Shown here: positions 1 to 8,204 of the stretch, one piece after another
Numbering within the stretch: position 1 is the first letter of the stretch
Layout of the letters: each line of letters begins with the position of its first letter
DNA from: Spirochaetia bacterium
Lineage (GTDB): Bacteria; Spirochaetota; Spirochaetia; Treponematales; Treponemataceae
Direction of reading: 5' to 3'
Assembly: GCA_900767955.1 (NCBI GenBank)
Contig: CAAGBC010000011.1
Coordinates: 1 to 13,169 of the forward strand
Length of the DNA: 13,169 nt
The notes under the pieces: generated by a model
Told to the model about the DNA's origin: nothing
Database searches by the model: none
What the model saw: the letters and a program-made list of their open reading frames with translations, nothing else
Position numbers and translations under genes: made by a program

Positions 1-6
1 ATCACA

Positions 7-11
7 CTCCC
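7..11 (-). promoter_or_regulatory. Shine-Dalgarno-like site for a gene off the left edge
   Basis: On the minus strand this reads GGGAG, with only six bases left before the window ends. A start codon at normal spacing would therefore sit just outside the window. It lies 56 bp beyond the stop of the TamB-like gene on the same strand, so a co-transcribed downstream gene is likely. In Treponema and other diderms tamB-like genes are often next to a BamA/TamA-type outer-membrane protein gene, which is the guess here. The gene itself is not visible. Confidence 0.4.
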
Positions 12-66
12 ATAAAAAACTAAACTTTTTTTTACTATAAAATAAAAATAAAAATTAGTTTATTTA

Positions 67-3000
67 TCAAAAAGAAAATTTCCAAGAAAGTGTTACAGAA
101 GTTGAAGATGCAATTCTGTTATTCATCATCGCATTAATATCAGGAGCCATATTCCAACGAATATAAGCAAAAGGAGCTTCTAATTCCAAACCGAATTCTG
201 GTTTAAAAACAAGACCACCAGGTGTAAATTTATTATCAACTTTTGTTTCATCGTAAGACCAATGCAACAAGGCATCGACATACAATTCACTTCCAAAGTA
301 TTTACCTATGTAAACAGTTGAATTATCTAAAAAGTTACCGATTGCTAAATCATTATCAGACTTATTACTAGACAATCCATATTTTAAGGCATTCTGAAGA
401 ACCATAGTTCTTACTGACAATATATCAAAATTCAACAAATCACGCAACTTATTTTCTATAGCACGACCAAAAGTAGAATGTAATGCATAATCACTTGTGG
501 CAAGCAAAAGACTACTCATATCTTCTGAATCACCCAAGGCAATTTGTCCAAGCAAAGTTCTAATTTCATTTTCAGATTTTGCAGGAATCGAAGAAAATTG
601 TGGTGAAAAATTTAACAAATATTGGTTTTCCGCAGTCAGAATAATACGAACTTCGTTTCCGTCTTCATCCCGTTCTCGTGTTTCAGCACGAACAGTAATT
701 AAAGGATTAAAAGAAGGATCATTACTATTGAATCGAATAGAACCGTTTTTCAAATAGAAGTTTCTACTTAAATACGCAATATCACCAGAACGAAGTTCAA
801 TATCTCCATCTATTTCAAACGAGGAAGTTTCCTGATCAAATTTAAAAGAGAATGAAGAATTTGGAACAAAAATACATCGCAATATTGGATCAAAAGAAAA
901 ACCAACATGAGAGCCTAAATGAATATTTAAATCAGAACGAATACTATAACTCATTTTTGGAGTTGCGGTATTCATTGCTAATTCACGAGTTTTTACTCTT
1001 GCATCAGTGTTTTTAACAAACACATCTCCAGTAACATCAAAATATCCATCAGCTAAAACTAATTTCAAATCAATATTTGCATCACCTTCAAATTCTGCAA
1101 GGTGCATAGTTAATTTAGCAGGTGCATAAATATCATCTAAAGTTTTTATATCTGCTTCAATTCTATCTGCAGACCAACGATCCATGTAAATTTTTACTAT
1201 TGCCGAAATTGGATAATTCTTTTTAATTTTTCCCACAGTAAAAGGCATATCAATTTGATTATGATTAAATATCAAGGATGTTTTTGGAACAGTAATATGA
1301 GATGGAATTACTTGTGGCAAAGAAAAATCAACATTTCGTAACGATAAAGCTCCTAAGAATTCTGGGTCAGAGCGAATTCCTCTTATTTTTAGAGAACCTT
1401 CTGCAATTCCTTCATAAATTTTTAAAGCATCAACAACTACTGATTTGTATAATTCTGCAACATTGATATAAATATCATCAATATCAAAATTTAGCTCTAA
1501 GCCATTAAGATTTCCTGTAAGGTTAAAAAACAAAGGTTTTCCTTTTTTTATGGAAAATTTTATATCTTTATTATTTGAAATTGTTCCAAACAAACCAAAT
1601 CTTTCTGATGTAAAAATTGAAGTTTTTGATTCATTATGTAAAACTGTCAAATTAAAAGGAATTTCATCTTTTAACAAAGTTCCTGAAATATTTTTAGAAG
1701 TTAAATTTGCGACAAATTCCGCTGGGAACAATTTCCCTTCCTTCATTACTGTATTAGTAATTGAAAATTCAAGTGGAACTTTTAAAGTTTTTTTCAATGC
1801 AGTTGTAGACAAAAATGCAGAAGCTTTTCCTGTAAAGGAATCAAGAGAAAAATCTGCATCAACTTTTTCGATTTTTAAATTATTGTAATTTACATTTAAT
1901 TTATCAACTTTAAGATTCTTATCTTCTACATAAGCAGAACAATCTGCAGAAAGAACATTTCCTGCAAACATAAGATTTACAGTATCAACATTTAATCCAA
2001 TGTATGGATTTTCCAAACTTCCTGAAGCAATAACAGTGGCAGTTAAAGAGTTATTATCACTGTGTTCCGAAACAAAACGATTTAACCCAAAATTATTAAA
2101 CACAATTTGTGAATTCAAATACAAAGATTTTAACAAAGATACATTTTCGTCTTTTGCAACATTAGAAACGCTAGCAGTTATAGAAGCAGCTTCTGTAGAT
2201 TTTTTATTTTGCAAATTAAATTCAAGAGATGCAGAATCAAAAATTCCATTATTTATATTCCACAACCCCTGAGCTGAACCATTAAGCGTTGAAAAAATAT
2301 CTGAATAAATAATTTTATCAAAAATAGCACCATATTTTGAAATTGAAGCAGACATTTCTAATTTTGGTTTAAAATTAAATTTTGAACCTGATTCCGAAAC
2401 TTCAGCCCTTGCTATTTTTACAGAAACACCTTCTTCCCCTGAATAAGAAAATCCAGCATCTATTCCAAAAGAAAAAATAGTTTGTGCAGCATAAATTGGT
2501 AAGCTTGTTATTGAAAAAACGCCATCATATCTACCATTTTGGGAACTATGCACATCCAAACTTAATCCATAATCACCAGAAACACTTATTACACCAGGCA
2601 TTATTGAACCTGTTAGATTATACGGAATTGAACCAGTATTCACATTCAGCACAAAAAAAGCATCATCAGAATCAGGAGATTTTTCAAGTTGCCCCGAAAC
2701 TTTTGCCACAAATCCACCAAAAATAACATCTAAATTAGAAAGCTGAACTGAAGAATTATTTCCATCTAATGAAATGTAAATAAGATTATTATCTTTTTTT
2801 GTATTTGCAATAAAAGCATAAGGAACATTATAAGACAAAGATTTCAAATCAGAAGACAAATACAAATCACCATTCAATACATACGAAGACAAAATTCCAA
2901 AAGAAGATTTACTTGAATTAGACATAAAAAACGATGCAGTTTGTCCAATACTATCAAGATACATATTTTCAGTTGATAAATTTGCTTGAAGATATTTTAT

Positions 3001-4461
3001 ATTAGAAATATAACTTCCGTTAATTTTAATTTGTCCAGGTCCTTCATTATCTTCGTGAGCATAATCTGATAATTCAAAATTAAAATCCACAGAATCATCT
3101 CTTGGAACAACCATCAACTGTAATGCAGTAAAAGCCTTTTCATTTAACAACAATTGAGGAGCAAAACACATAAAACCAGATTCCAACGGATCAAAATACA
3201 ATTCAGAAGATATTATTCCTCCGTTAGGAAGCACAATTTTATTTAAATTTCCAATTCCAGCTAATCCCATTGTTTTATAAACATAATTACCTACAAAACT
3301 AAAGTCGTAATTATTGCCAACAAATGTCAAACTATTAACAAATAATTCTTTTGCATTTCCGTTTAGAGAATAATTAAGTTCCACATCATCATTTAAAAGT
3401 TCTTTAGGAATAACTAAATTTCCTTCTGAATTATAAGAAAAATCTTTACTTGCTAAATCATAATTCAATGAAACCCCAAGGGTTGCACTAAGATTTCTTA
3501 ATTTCTTCAAAAGTTTTTGATTTCTACTGCCAGATAGCAAATCAGAAACAGTTAATTCATGAGTTTTTAATGACAAACTAATATTTTTATTTATTAAATC
3601 AAATGCGCCTTGAATAAACAGCGGATAACCATTTTGAACAGTTTTTACGCCCAAAATATTTTCATTATAATCAAAAAGCAAATTCATTCTGGAAACAGTA
3701 AATTTACCATTTGAAATATCAGAAATTCTAAAAATTAAAGAACTTCCCGTAAGATTTTGATTAATATTTCCATTTGCAGAAAACTTACAACTAATATTAG
3801 AGGCATTATTAACAACATTAACACCCCCTGTCATATTCACTTGCAAATTATTATCAAGATAATTCAATATAAGTTTTTTTATAGATGCACCATATTGAAC
3901 TGAATTTACTGAATATTTTAATGAAACATTTTTTATATAAAAATTGATTGGTAAATTAAATGAAATCTCTGATAAATCTTGTTCACTTTTAGAAACTGAT
4001 TTTTCACTCTTGGAAGAAATAACTTTTTCATCTTGTGATAAATTCAACAAATTTGAAAGTTTTTCTAAAACATACAAATCTGCATCTTTATCCAAATCTA
4101 ATTCAAAACCGTCTATAATTAAATCTAAAAAAGCATTTGATGTATCACGCTTTATTAAATTTTTCAAACTATATTTTAATGTTGCAGATTTAATTTCAAC
4201 AAGAACATCATCGTCAGAGGAATCTTTCAATAAAATTCTTTTAATTCTAACACCAGTTAAAACAGAAGGAGAAATATTTCCATAAGAAACAGTAAGTCCC
4301 GTTTTATCTTCTAATTCATCACAAAGTTTTTCTACATAATTTTTAACAAAATTATTTACACTTTTATAAATAGGAACAATAGAAAAAATAGCAACTAAAA
4401 GAACAAAGAGAAAAAGTAAAATACCAAAACTGTCTTTTATTGACTGATGCTTATTTTCCAA
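67..4461 (-). CDS. tamB: TamB-like translocation and assembly module protein
   Basis: A very large (1464-residue) envelope protein of the TamB/AsmA-like family. These proteins are inner-membrane anchored, form a long beta-taco that spans the periplasm, and are implicated in outer-membrane protein assembly and lipid transport. A Borrelia TamB homologue is known to associate with BamA. Residues 11-30 form one N-terminal membrane anchor, followed by Asn/Ser-rich repetitive beta-strand sequence and a Ser/Lys/Glu-rich linker near residues 148-164. The C-terminal TamB domain (DUF490) is clear: an ELRSGDIAYLS/FYLKNGSIRF pair near residues 1221-1242, then FNPLITVRAE, then SENEIRTLLGQIALG near 1296-1310. 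The protein ends in an aromatic strand, SWKFSF. The start is TTG at 4461-4459, with AGG at 4470-4472 eight bases upstream; no ATG gives a complete anchor. It is divergent from tmk, and the next minus-strand gene starts just off the left edge. Confidence 0.88.
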   Translation of the reverse strand: MENKHQSIKDSFGILLFLFVLLVAIFSIVPIYKSVNNFVKNYVEKLCDELEDKTGLTVSYGNISPSVLTGVRIKRILLKDSSDDDVLVEIKSATLKYSLKNLIKRDTSNAFLDLIIDGFELDLDKDADLYVLEKLSNLLNLSQDEKVISSKSEKSVSKSEQDLSEISFNLPINFYIKNVSLKYSVNSVQYGASIKKLILNYLDNNLQVNMTGGVNVVNNASNISCKFSANGNINQNLTGSSLIFRISDISNGKFTVSRMNLLFDYNENILGVKTVQNGYPLFIQGAFDLINKNISLSLKTHELTVSDLLSGSRNQKLLKKLRNLSATLGVSLNYDLASKDFSYNSEGNLVIPKELLNDDVELNYSLNGNAKELFVNSLTFVGNNYDFSFVGNYVYKTMGLAGIGNLNKIVLPNGGIISSELYFDPLESGFMCFAPQLLLNEKAFTALQLMVVPRDDSVDFNFELSDYAHEDNEGPGQIKINGSYISNIKYLQANLSTENMYLDSIGQTASFFMSNSSKSSFGILSSYVLNGDLYLSSDLKSLSYNVPYAFIANTKKDNNLIYISLDGNNSSVQLSNLDVIFGGFVAKVSGQLEKSPDSDDAFFVLNVNTGSIPYNLTGSIMPGVISVSGDYGLSLDVHSSQNGRYDGVFSITSLPIYAAQTIFSFGIDAGFSYSGEEGVSVKIARAEVSESGSKFNFKPKLEMSASISKYGAIFDKIIYSDIFSTLNGSAQGLWNINNGIFDSASLEFNLQNKKSTEAASITASVSNVAKDENVSLLKSLYLNSQIVFNNFGLNRFVSEHSDNNSLTATVIASGSLENPYIGLNVDTVNLMFAGNVLSADCSAYVEDKNLKVDKLNVNYNNLKIEKVDADFSLDSFTGKASAFLSTTALKKTLKVPLEFSITNTVMKEGKLFPAEFVANLTSKNISGTLLKDEIPFNLTVLHNESKTSIFTSERFGLFGTISNNKDIKFSIKKGKPLFFNLTGNLNGLELNFDIDDIYINVAELYKSVVVDALKIYEGIAEGSLKIRGIRSDPEFLGALSLRNVDFSLPQVIPSHITVPKTSLIFNHNQIDMPFTVGKIKKNYPISAIVKIYMDRWSADRIEADIKTLDDIYAPAKLTMHLAEFEGDANIDLKLVLADGYFDVTGDVFVKNTDARVKTRELAMNTATPKMSYSIRSDLNIHLGSHVGFSFDPILRCIFVPNSSFSFKFDQETSSFEIDGDIELRSGDIAYLSRNFYLKNGSIRFNSNDPSFNPLITVRAETRERDEDGNEVRIILTAENQYLLNFSPQFSSIPAKSENEIRTLLGQIALGDSEDMSSLLLATSDYALHSTFGRAIENKLRDLLNFDILSVRTMVLQNALKYGLSSNKSDNDLAIGNFLDNSTVYIGKYFGSELYVDALLHWSYDETKVDNKFTPGGLVFKPEFGLELEAPFAYIRWNMAPDINAMMNNRIASSTSVTLSWKFSF

Positions 4462-4469
4462 TTAATATA

Positions 4470-4473
4470 CCTA
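4470..4473 (-). promoter_or_regulatory. RBS deciding the TTG start of the TamB-like gene
   Basis: The minus strand reads TAGG followed by TATATTAA and then the TTG start, giving eight bases of spacing after AGG. The divergent tmk gene has the same arrangement (AGG at 4528-4530, then TATAATTT, then ATG). This supports TTG as a genuine start codon. Confidence 0.45.
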
Positions 4474-4478
4474 CAAAA

Positions 4479-4505
4479 AATATAGTAAAAAGTTTAAACT
4501 ATATT
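4479..4505. repeat. 8-bp inverted repeat in the divergent tamB-tmk intergenic region
   Basis: AATATAGT (4479-4486) and ACTATATT (4498-4505) are perfect reverse complements separated by 11 bases. Each arm carries a TATATT hexamer facing outward, one on each strand, so both could be -10 elements of divergent promoters. On the minus strand TTGCAA (4509-4504), 16 bases, TACTAT (4487-4482) is a weak promoter match for the TamB-like gene. No good -35 is visible for tmk. The repeat could be an operator or simply a consequence of back-to-back AT-rich promoters. Confidence 0.4.
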
Positions 4506-4538
4506 GCAAAAAAAATCGACAGTTTATAGGTATAATTT

Positions 4539-5162
4539 ATGATATTAAATAATTTTATCGTATTTGAAGGAATCGACGGAGCAGGAACAACAACTCAAAT
4601 AAAAAAACTTGCAGAACGATTTCCAAAGGAAAAAGTTTTTGTTACAGCAGAACCTACAACAAATGAAACAGGTCTTTTTTTACGCAAAATGCTAAAAGGC
4701 GATTTTTCTGTAGATGAACGAACTGCAGCATATTTATTTGCAGCAGACAGATGCGAACATGTTTTTGGAAAAGACGGAATTGCAAATCAAATTTCAAACA
4801 ACAAAATTGTAATATCCGATAGATACTTTTTTTCAAGTTTAGCATACCAATCTGTATCTTGCGGAAAAGAATTACCTTACCTTCTAAACAGTCAATTCCC
4901 ATTACCTCAAATATTATTTTATTTCAAAATAAATCCTGAAGTTTCACTAAAACGAGTTATTTCTCGTAATGAAAACACAGAAATATATGAAAAAATTGAA
5001 TTCCAAAAAAGAACAGCAGCCTTATACGATGCAGTAATAAATGAATATGCAACGACACCAAAAGGTGAAGGCATGAAAATCATCACAATTGATGCAGAAG
5101 AAGATATTGATAAAATTTCAGAAAAAATATGGAACTACATCAAAACATTGCCGATAAATTAA
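4539..5162 (+). CDS. tmk: Thymidylate (dTMP) kinase
   Basis: Cytosolic kinase converting dTMP to dTDP with ATP, needed for dTTP synthesis. The 207-residue length is normal. The N-terminus has the family look FIVFEGIDGAGTTTQ, with the P-loop at residues 11-18. AAYLFAADRCEHV at residues 63-75 and ISDRYFFSSLAYQ at 92-104 (DRY 94-96) are the nucleoside-binding motifs, and RNENTEIYEKIEFQKR at about 143-158 is the LID region. Two departures stand out: the Walker A lysine position holds Thr17, and the usual TREPGGT segment is TAEPTT (residues 36-41), lacking its Arg. The fold and other motifs are intact, so a working kinase is still likely. It is the first gene of the plus-strand run. The start is supported by AGG at 4528-4530, eight bases upstream, and by alignment to the family N-terminus. 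Confidence 0.93.
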   Translation: MILNNFIVFEGIDGAGTTTQIKKLAERFPKEKVFVTAEPTTNETGLFLRKMLKGDFSVDERTAAYLFAADRCEHVFGKDGIANQISNNKIVISDRYFFSSLAYQSVSCGKELPYLLNSQFPLPQILFYFKINPEVSLKRVISRNENTEIYEKIEFQKRTAALYDAVINEYATTPKGEGMKIITIDAEEDIDKISEKIWNYIKTLPIN

Positions 5163-5164
5163 AT

Positions 5165-5791
5165 GTGAAAAACACAATAAAAATATTTTCAAGTTTAATA
5201 ATTTTCTCTTTATTTTTGTTTTTATTTTCAAGTCCTGCACAAGCATACATGGTAAAATACAAAGAAGATTATTACAAATTATATCACATCCATTACCAAC
5301 AAAATCCTGATGATTGCATTGAAAATATTTATTGGCTAGAAAAAGCAGTTCTTGCAGATTTTTGTAATCCTCTATATGCAAACGCAAAAATCACAACAAA
5401 AACAGAATGGGAAAAATACAGATATCTATTCCAAATGCATTTAAACTTAAAACTTATTGAACAACATTTGCGACTAGGAAGAATTTACGATAAAAAAGTA
5501 GCATATTTTTATGACGCACCATGGAAAGATGAATACCTTCGCAATATAGAAAAAGCAATTACTTGTTACGAGGCAGGATATTACTACTGGAAAGAAGCTC
5601 AATTATGGGCAGAAAAAGCAAACACAAAAAAATTCAACTTTTTATTCATTACCGATTTGCAAAATTGGGAAGACGAAAGGGAACGCATAAAAACAGGTGA
5701 ACTAAATTACAAACAAATTTTAGATAGAGAACTAACAAGATTAAAAAAAGTTCGTGATGAATTCATTGCAATGGATTCAAAAAACTACTAA
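5165..5791 (+). CDS. Exported Tyr-rich helical protein of unknown function
   Basis: I do not recognise a named family. The preferred start is GTG at 5165, three bases after the last base of the tmk stop. This gives 208 residues with a classic signal peptide: MKNTIK, a hydrophobic stretch at about 7-22 (SSLIIFSLFLFLF), then SPAQA with cleavage expected after Ala27. An ATG at 5129, overlapping tmk by 34 bases in another frame, would add 12 residues before the signal sequence; neither start has a clear Shine-Dalgarno. The mature part is rich in Tyr, Trp, Lys and Glu and looks mainly helical, with a TPR-like segment near residues 128-152 (AITCYEAGYYYWKEAQLWAE). There are no transmembrane segments and no recognisable catalytic motif. 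The close coupling to tmk and aroB looks like operon packing, not evidence of a shared pathway. Confidence 0.8.
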   Translation: MKNTIKIFSSLIIFSLFLFLFSSPAQAYMVKYKEDYYKLYHIHYQQNPDDCIENIYWLEKAVLADFCNPLYANAKITTKTEWEKYRYLFQMHLNLKLIEQHLRLGRIYDKKVAYFYDAPWKDEYLRNIEKAITCYEAGYYYWKEAQLWAEKANTKKFNFLFITDLQNWEDERERIKTGELNYKQILDRELTRLKKVRDEFIAMDSKNY

Positions 5792-5801
5792 AATAGCATT
5801 C

Positions 5802-6914
5802 ATGAATTTAAATTCCTTTGAAATAGCTTATCCAGAATCTTATCCTGGAACAGAAAAAACACAAATCAATTTTTACAGTTCAACACCAAATCTTGTAGAA
5901 TTATACAAGCCTGGAAAAACAGATGAACGAAGATGCTTTGTTACAGATGCAACAGTTGCAACACTTCCATGTGTAGTTCCTTTTATTGATTGCTTTGAAG
6001 ACGGAAAATGCGGAAACGATATTTTAATAATCTTAGGCTCTGGTGAATCTTATAAAACAATTGAAAGCGTATTAACAATCGTAAAAGATGCAGTAGATTC
6101 TGGTTTTGCAAGAAAAGATTTATTTGTAGGAATCGGAGGCGGCGTAATCTGTGATTTAACAGGTTTTGCAGCTTCCTTATTCAAAAGAGGCGCTAAAGTT
6201 CAATTTGTTCCTACTACTCTATTGGCAATGGTTGATGCTTCAATCGGTGGAAAAACTGGATGCGATTTTGAAAACTACAAAAATATGATTGGTTCATTTT
6301 TCCCTGCACAACAAATTCACATATATCCAGAATTTGTTCAATCATTATCAAAAGAACAATATCGTTCAGGTTTAGCAGAAGCTCTAAAAACAGCCCTACT
6401 TTACGACAAAGATTTATATCAAATCATAAAAACAGAAAAAACAAAAATATTAAGTCGTGACAGTCAGATTATTGACACAATCATTCAAAAATGTGCAAAA
6501 GCAAAAGCAAATGTTGTTCAAGAAGATTTTACAGAAAAAAACATAAGAATGTATTTAAATCTTGGTCACACATTTGGTCACGCACTAGAAACAATTATTG
6601 GTCTTGGAAAAATTGCACATGGCGATGCAGTTGCTTGGGGAATTGGTAGAGTCTTAGAATTATGTGCAAAAAAAGAAATCTGCAAAGAAAGTTATAAAGC
6701 AGAAGTATTTGAAGTATTGCAAAGTTACGGTTGGGAAACAACTCCTTCCCATTCTTTAGTAAAAGGCGGCGGAATCGGAGAACGAATCTTAAACGCAATG
6801 CACAAAGATAAAAAAAATAATTCTGATAAAATAAAACTTGTGTTACAAAGAGATTTTAAAGATACTTTTACACAAGAAATTAGCGATACAGATATTTTTG
6901 CAGTATTAAAATAA
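5802..6914 (+). CDS. aroB: 3-dehydroquinate synthase
   Basis: Second step of the shikimate pathway: NAD- and divalent-metal-dependent conversion of DAHP to 3-dehydroquinate in the cytosol. With the start at ATG 5802, ten bases after the previous stop, the protein has 370 residues, the usual AroB length. An upstream ATG at 5754 would overlap the previous gene by 38 bases and add 16 unrelated residues. Motifs from this start: NAD-binding GIGGGVICDLTGF (about 110-122), PTTLLAMVDASIGGKTG (about 137-153), EALK (Glu193), NLGHTFGHALE (His256) and HGDAVAWGI (His273). Glu193, His256 and His273 fit the three metal ligands of the family. Upstream Shine-Dalgarno is poor, so translation is probably coupled to the gene before it. 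Presence of aroB suggests that this organism makes aromatic amino acids or chorismate, unlike the reduced pathogenic treponemes. Confidence 0.93.
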   Translation: MNLNSFEIAYPESYPGTEKTQINFYSSTPNLVELYKPGKTDERRCFVTDATVATLPCVVPFIDCFEDGKCGNDILIILGSGESYKTIESVLTIVKDAVDSGFARKDLFVGIGGGVICDLTGFAASLFKRGAKVQFVPTTLLAMVDASIGGKTGCDFENYKNMIGSFFPAQQIHIYPEFVQSLSKEQYRSGLAEALKTALLYDKDLYQIIKTEKTKILSRDSQIIDTIIQKCAKAKANVVQEDFTEKNIRMYLNLGHTFGHALETIIGLGKIAHGDAVAWGIGRVLELCAKKEICKESYKAEVFEVLQSYGWETTPSHSLVKGGGIGERILNAMHKDKKNNSDKIKLVLQRDFKDTFTQEISDTDIFAVLK

Positions 6915-6926
6915 CGGTAAATAATT

Positions 6927-8102
6927 ATGACAGAAGAACAAAAAAATCACTATTTTGATTGGGCTGCAACAAGTCCTTCTGATGAGCAAATTCTAAAAGA
7001 AGCTTTTGATGAAACAATTAATTTATGGGGAAATCCATCTAGCCTTCATTCTTTAGGAAAAGAAGCAAAGAAAAAACTTGAAGAAGCTAGAGAAATTTGT
7101 GCAAAAGCATTAAATCTTCCTGCAGAAAAATTATATTTTACATCAGGCGGAACAGAAAGCGACCACATACCAATTCTGTCAGTTTTAAACAAACCACAAA
7201 ATGGAACAGTTCTTTTTAGTTCCATTGAACATCCTGCAATTCGAGAAGAAATCAAACTTCTTGAAAAATGCGGTTGGAAAGTTGTTTCAATTCCTGCAAA
7301 TAAAAATGGAATTATTACTCCAGAAGCTGTTATTTCAAAACTAACACCAGATACAGTTTTAGTGTGTATAATGGCAGTAAATAATGAAACTGGCGCAATT
7401 CAACCAATTTACGAAATAGCCGATGCAATTACACAAGCATGCAAAAACCAGCGTCGTCCAAAATTACACATTGACTGTGTTCAAGCAGCAGGAAAAATTC
7501 CATTAAATATTTCATACAAAGGAATAGACAGTGCTGCCTTTAGTGCTCACAAAATTTGTGGCCCACGAGGAATAGGCTTGTTATACCTTGCAGATAAAAT
7601 GGAATCATTTTTACGCGGAGGCGGACAGGAACAAAACATCCGCAGTGGAACAGAAAATCTTTACGGTGCAGTGGCTTTTTCAAAATGTTTAACAAAATAC
7701 TGCATAACAAAAGACAATATTTCTGCGCAGCAAAGATATGAAGAACAAATAGAATACACAAAGGATTTTATTAATAAATTAGCAAAAATAAAAGGAGCAA
7801 CAATAATTCCTGAAAGCAGAATTCAAAATCCAGAAAATTATTCACCTTGGGTAATTCAAGCATCTTTTAAGAATATTCCAGGTCAAGTAATGTTACGAGC
7901 ATTAGATTCTGAAGGATTTTTTATTTCCACAGGAAGTGCTTGTTCTTCAAGAAAAAACAACAGACCTGTTCTAGAAGCAATGAATCTTTCTACAGAAATA
8001 AGAGAAAATGCAGTCAGATTCAGTTTTGGAGCAACAACAACAAAACAATCAATGGATGAACTTATTCAAAAAATCGAAGAAATATCAAATCGATTTAATT
8101 AA
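6927..8102 (+). CDS. Cysteine desulfurase (NifS/IscS-like, class V aminotransferase fold)
   Basis: PLP enzyme that removes sulfur from cysteine as an enzyme-bound persulfide, used for Fe-S clusters, thiolated tRNA or other sulfur cofactors. The 391-residue length is typical. Motifs in order: YFDWAATSP (9-17), GNPSSLH (35-41), FTSGGTESD (71-79, phosphate cup of PLP), SIEHPAI (99-105, His102 stacks on PLP), NNETGAIQP (152-160), HIDCVQAAGK (181-190, Asp183 and Gln186), SAHKICGPRG (206-215, Lys209 Schiff-base lysine), GGGQEQNIRSGTEN (231-244) and STGSACSS (334-341, Cys339 catalytic cysteine). All key residues are present. It lies 12 bases after aroB and is probably co-transcribed. No IscU/NifU-like scaffold is visible nearby, so the acceptor pathway cannot be assigned, and neither can the choice between nifS, iscS and sufS. 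Confidence 0.9.
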   Translation: MTEEQKNHYFDWAATSPSDEQILKEAFDETINLWGNPSSLHSLGKEAKKKLEEAREICAKALNLPAEKLYFTSGGTESDHIPILSVLNKPQNGTVLFSSIEHPAIREEIKLLEKCGWKVVSIPANKNGIITPEAVISKLTPDTVLVCIMAVNNETGAIQPIYEIADAITQACKNQRRPKLHIDCVQAAGKIPLNISYKGIDSAAFSAHKICGPRGIGLLYLADKMESFLRGGGQEQNIRSGTENLYGAVAFSKCLTKYCITKDNISAQQRYEEQIEYTKDFINKLAKIKGATIIPESRIQNPENYSPWVIQASFKNIPGQVMLRALDSEGFFISTGSACSSRKNNRPVLEAMNLSTEIRENAVRFSFGATTTKQSMDELIQKIEEISNRFN

Positions 8103-8143
8103 TAATTCATTTCATTTTATAAATTTAAAAATACCATGATTTA

Positions 8144-8172
8144 TTGACACTATAAAAATTTCGTGGTAACTT
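8144..8172 (+). promoter_or_regulatory. Sigma-70-type promoter of the PUR-domain gene
   Basis: A perfect TTGACA (8144-8149) is followed by 17 bases and TAACTT (8167-8172), preceded by TGG so that it forms an extended -10. Transcription would start near 8178-8180, giving a leader of about 25 bases that contains the AAGGAAGG ribosome-binding site. An imperfect inverted repeat, TACCATGA (8132-8139) and TCGTGGTA (8161-8168; one mismatch), brackets the -35 and reaches the -10, so it could be an operator. Confidence 0.6.
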
Positions 8173-8190
8173 TTTTCTATTACATTTTAC

Positions 8191-8198
8191 AAGGAAGG
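8191..8198 (+). promoter_or_regulatory. Strong Shine-Dalgarno deciding the start of the PUR-domain gene
   Basis: AAGGAAGG ends six bases before ATG 8205. It selects this start over an in-frame upstream ATG at 8163, which would lie inside the promoter and add 14 hydrophobic residues not expected in the family. Confidence 0.75.
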
Positions 8199-8204
8199 CA
8201 AATT

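Noticed and set aside
17..61. AAACTAA/TTAGTTT pair downstream of the TamB-like gene as a terminator
   Set aside because: It has seven weak pairs with a 31-base loop in very AT-rich DNA, no GC stem, and a ribosome-binding-like site for a following gene just beyond it.
497..4285. Several plus-strand open frames of 80-113 codons inside the TamB-like gene
   Set aside because: They are antisense shadows of one long, clearly recognisable protein. They lack Shine-Dalgarno sites and have no recognisable domains.
4531..4536. Perfect TATAAT just before the tmk start as its -10 element
   Set aside because: Only two bases separate it from the ATG, so transcription would start inside the coding sequence. 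The bases are better read as the spacer after AGG in the ribosome-binding site.
5754..5801. Upstream ATG as the aroB start
   Set aside because: It would overlap the previous gene by 38 bases and add 16 residues not found in the AroB family. ATG 5802 gives the normal length.
8163..8204. Upstream ATG as the PUR-domain start
   Set aside because: It lies within the promoter, before the expected transcription start. AAGGAAGG points to ATG 8205.
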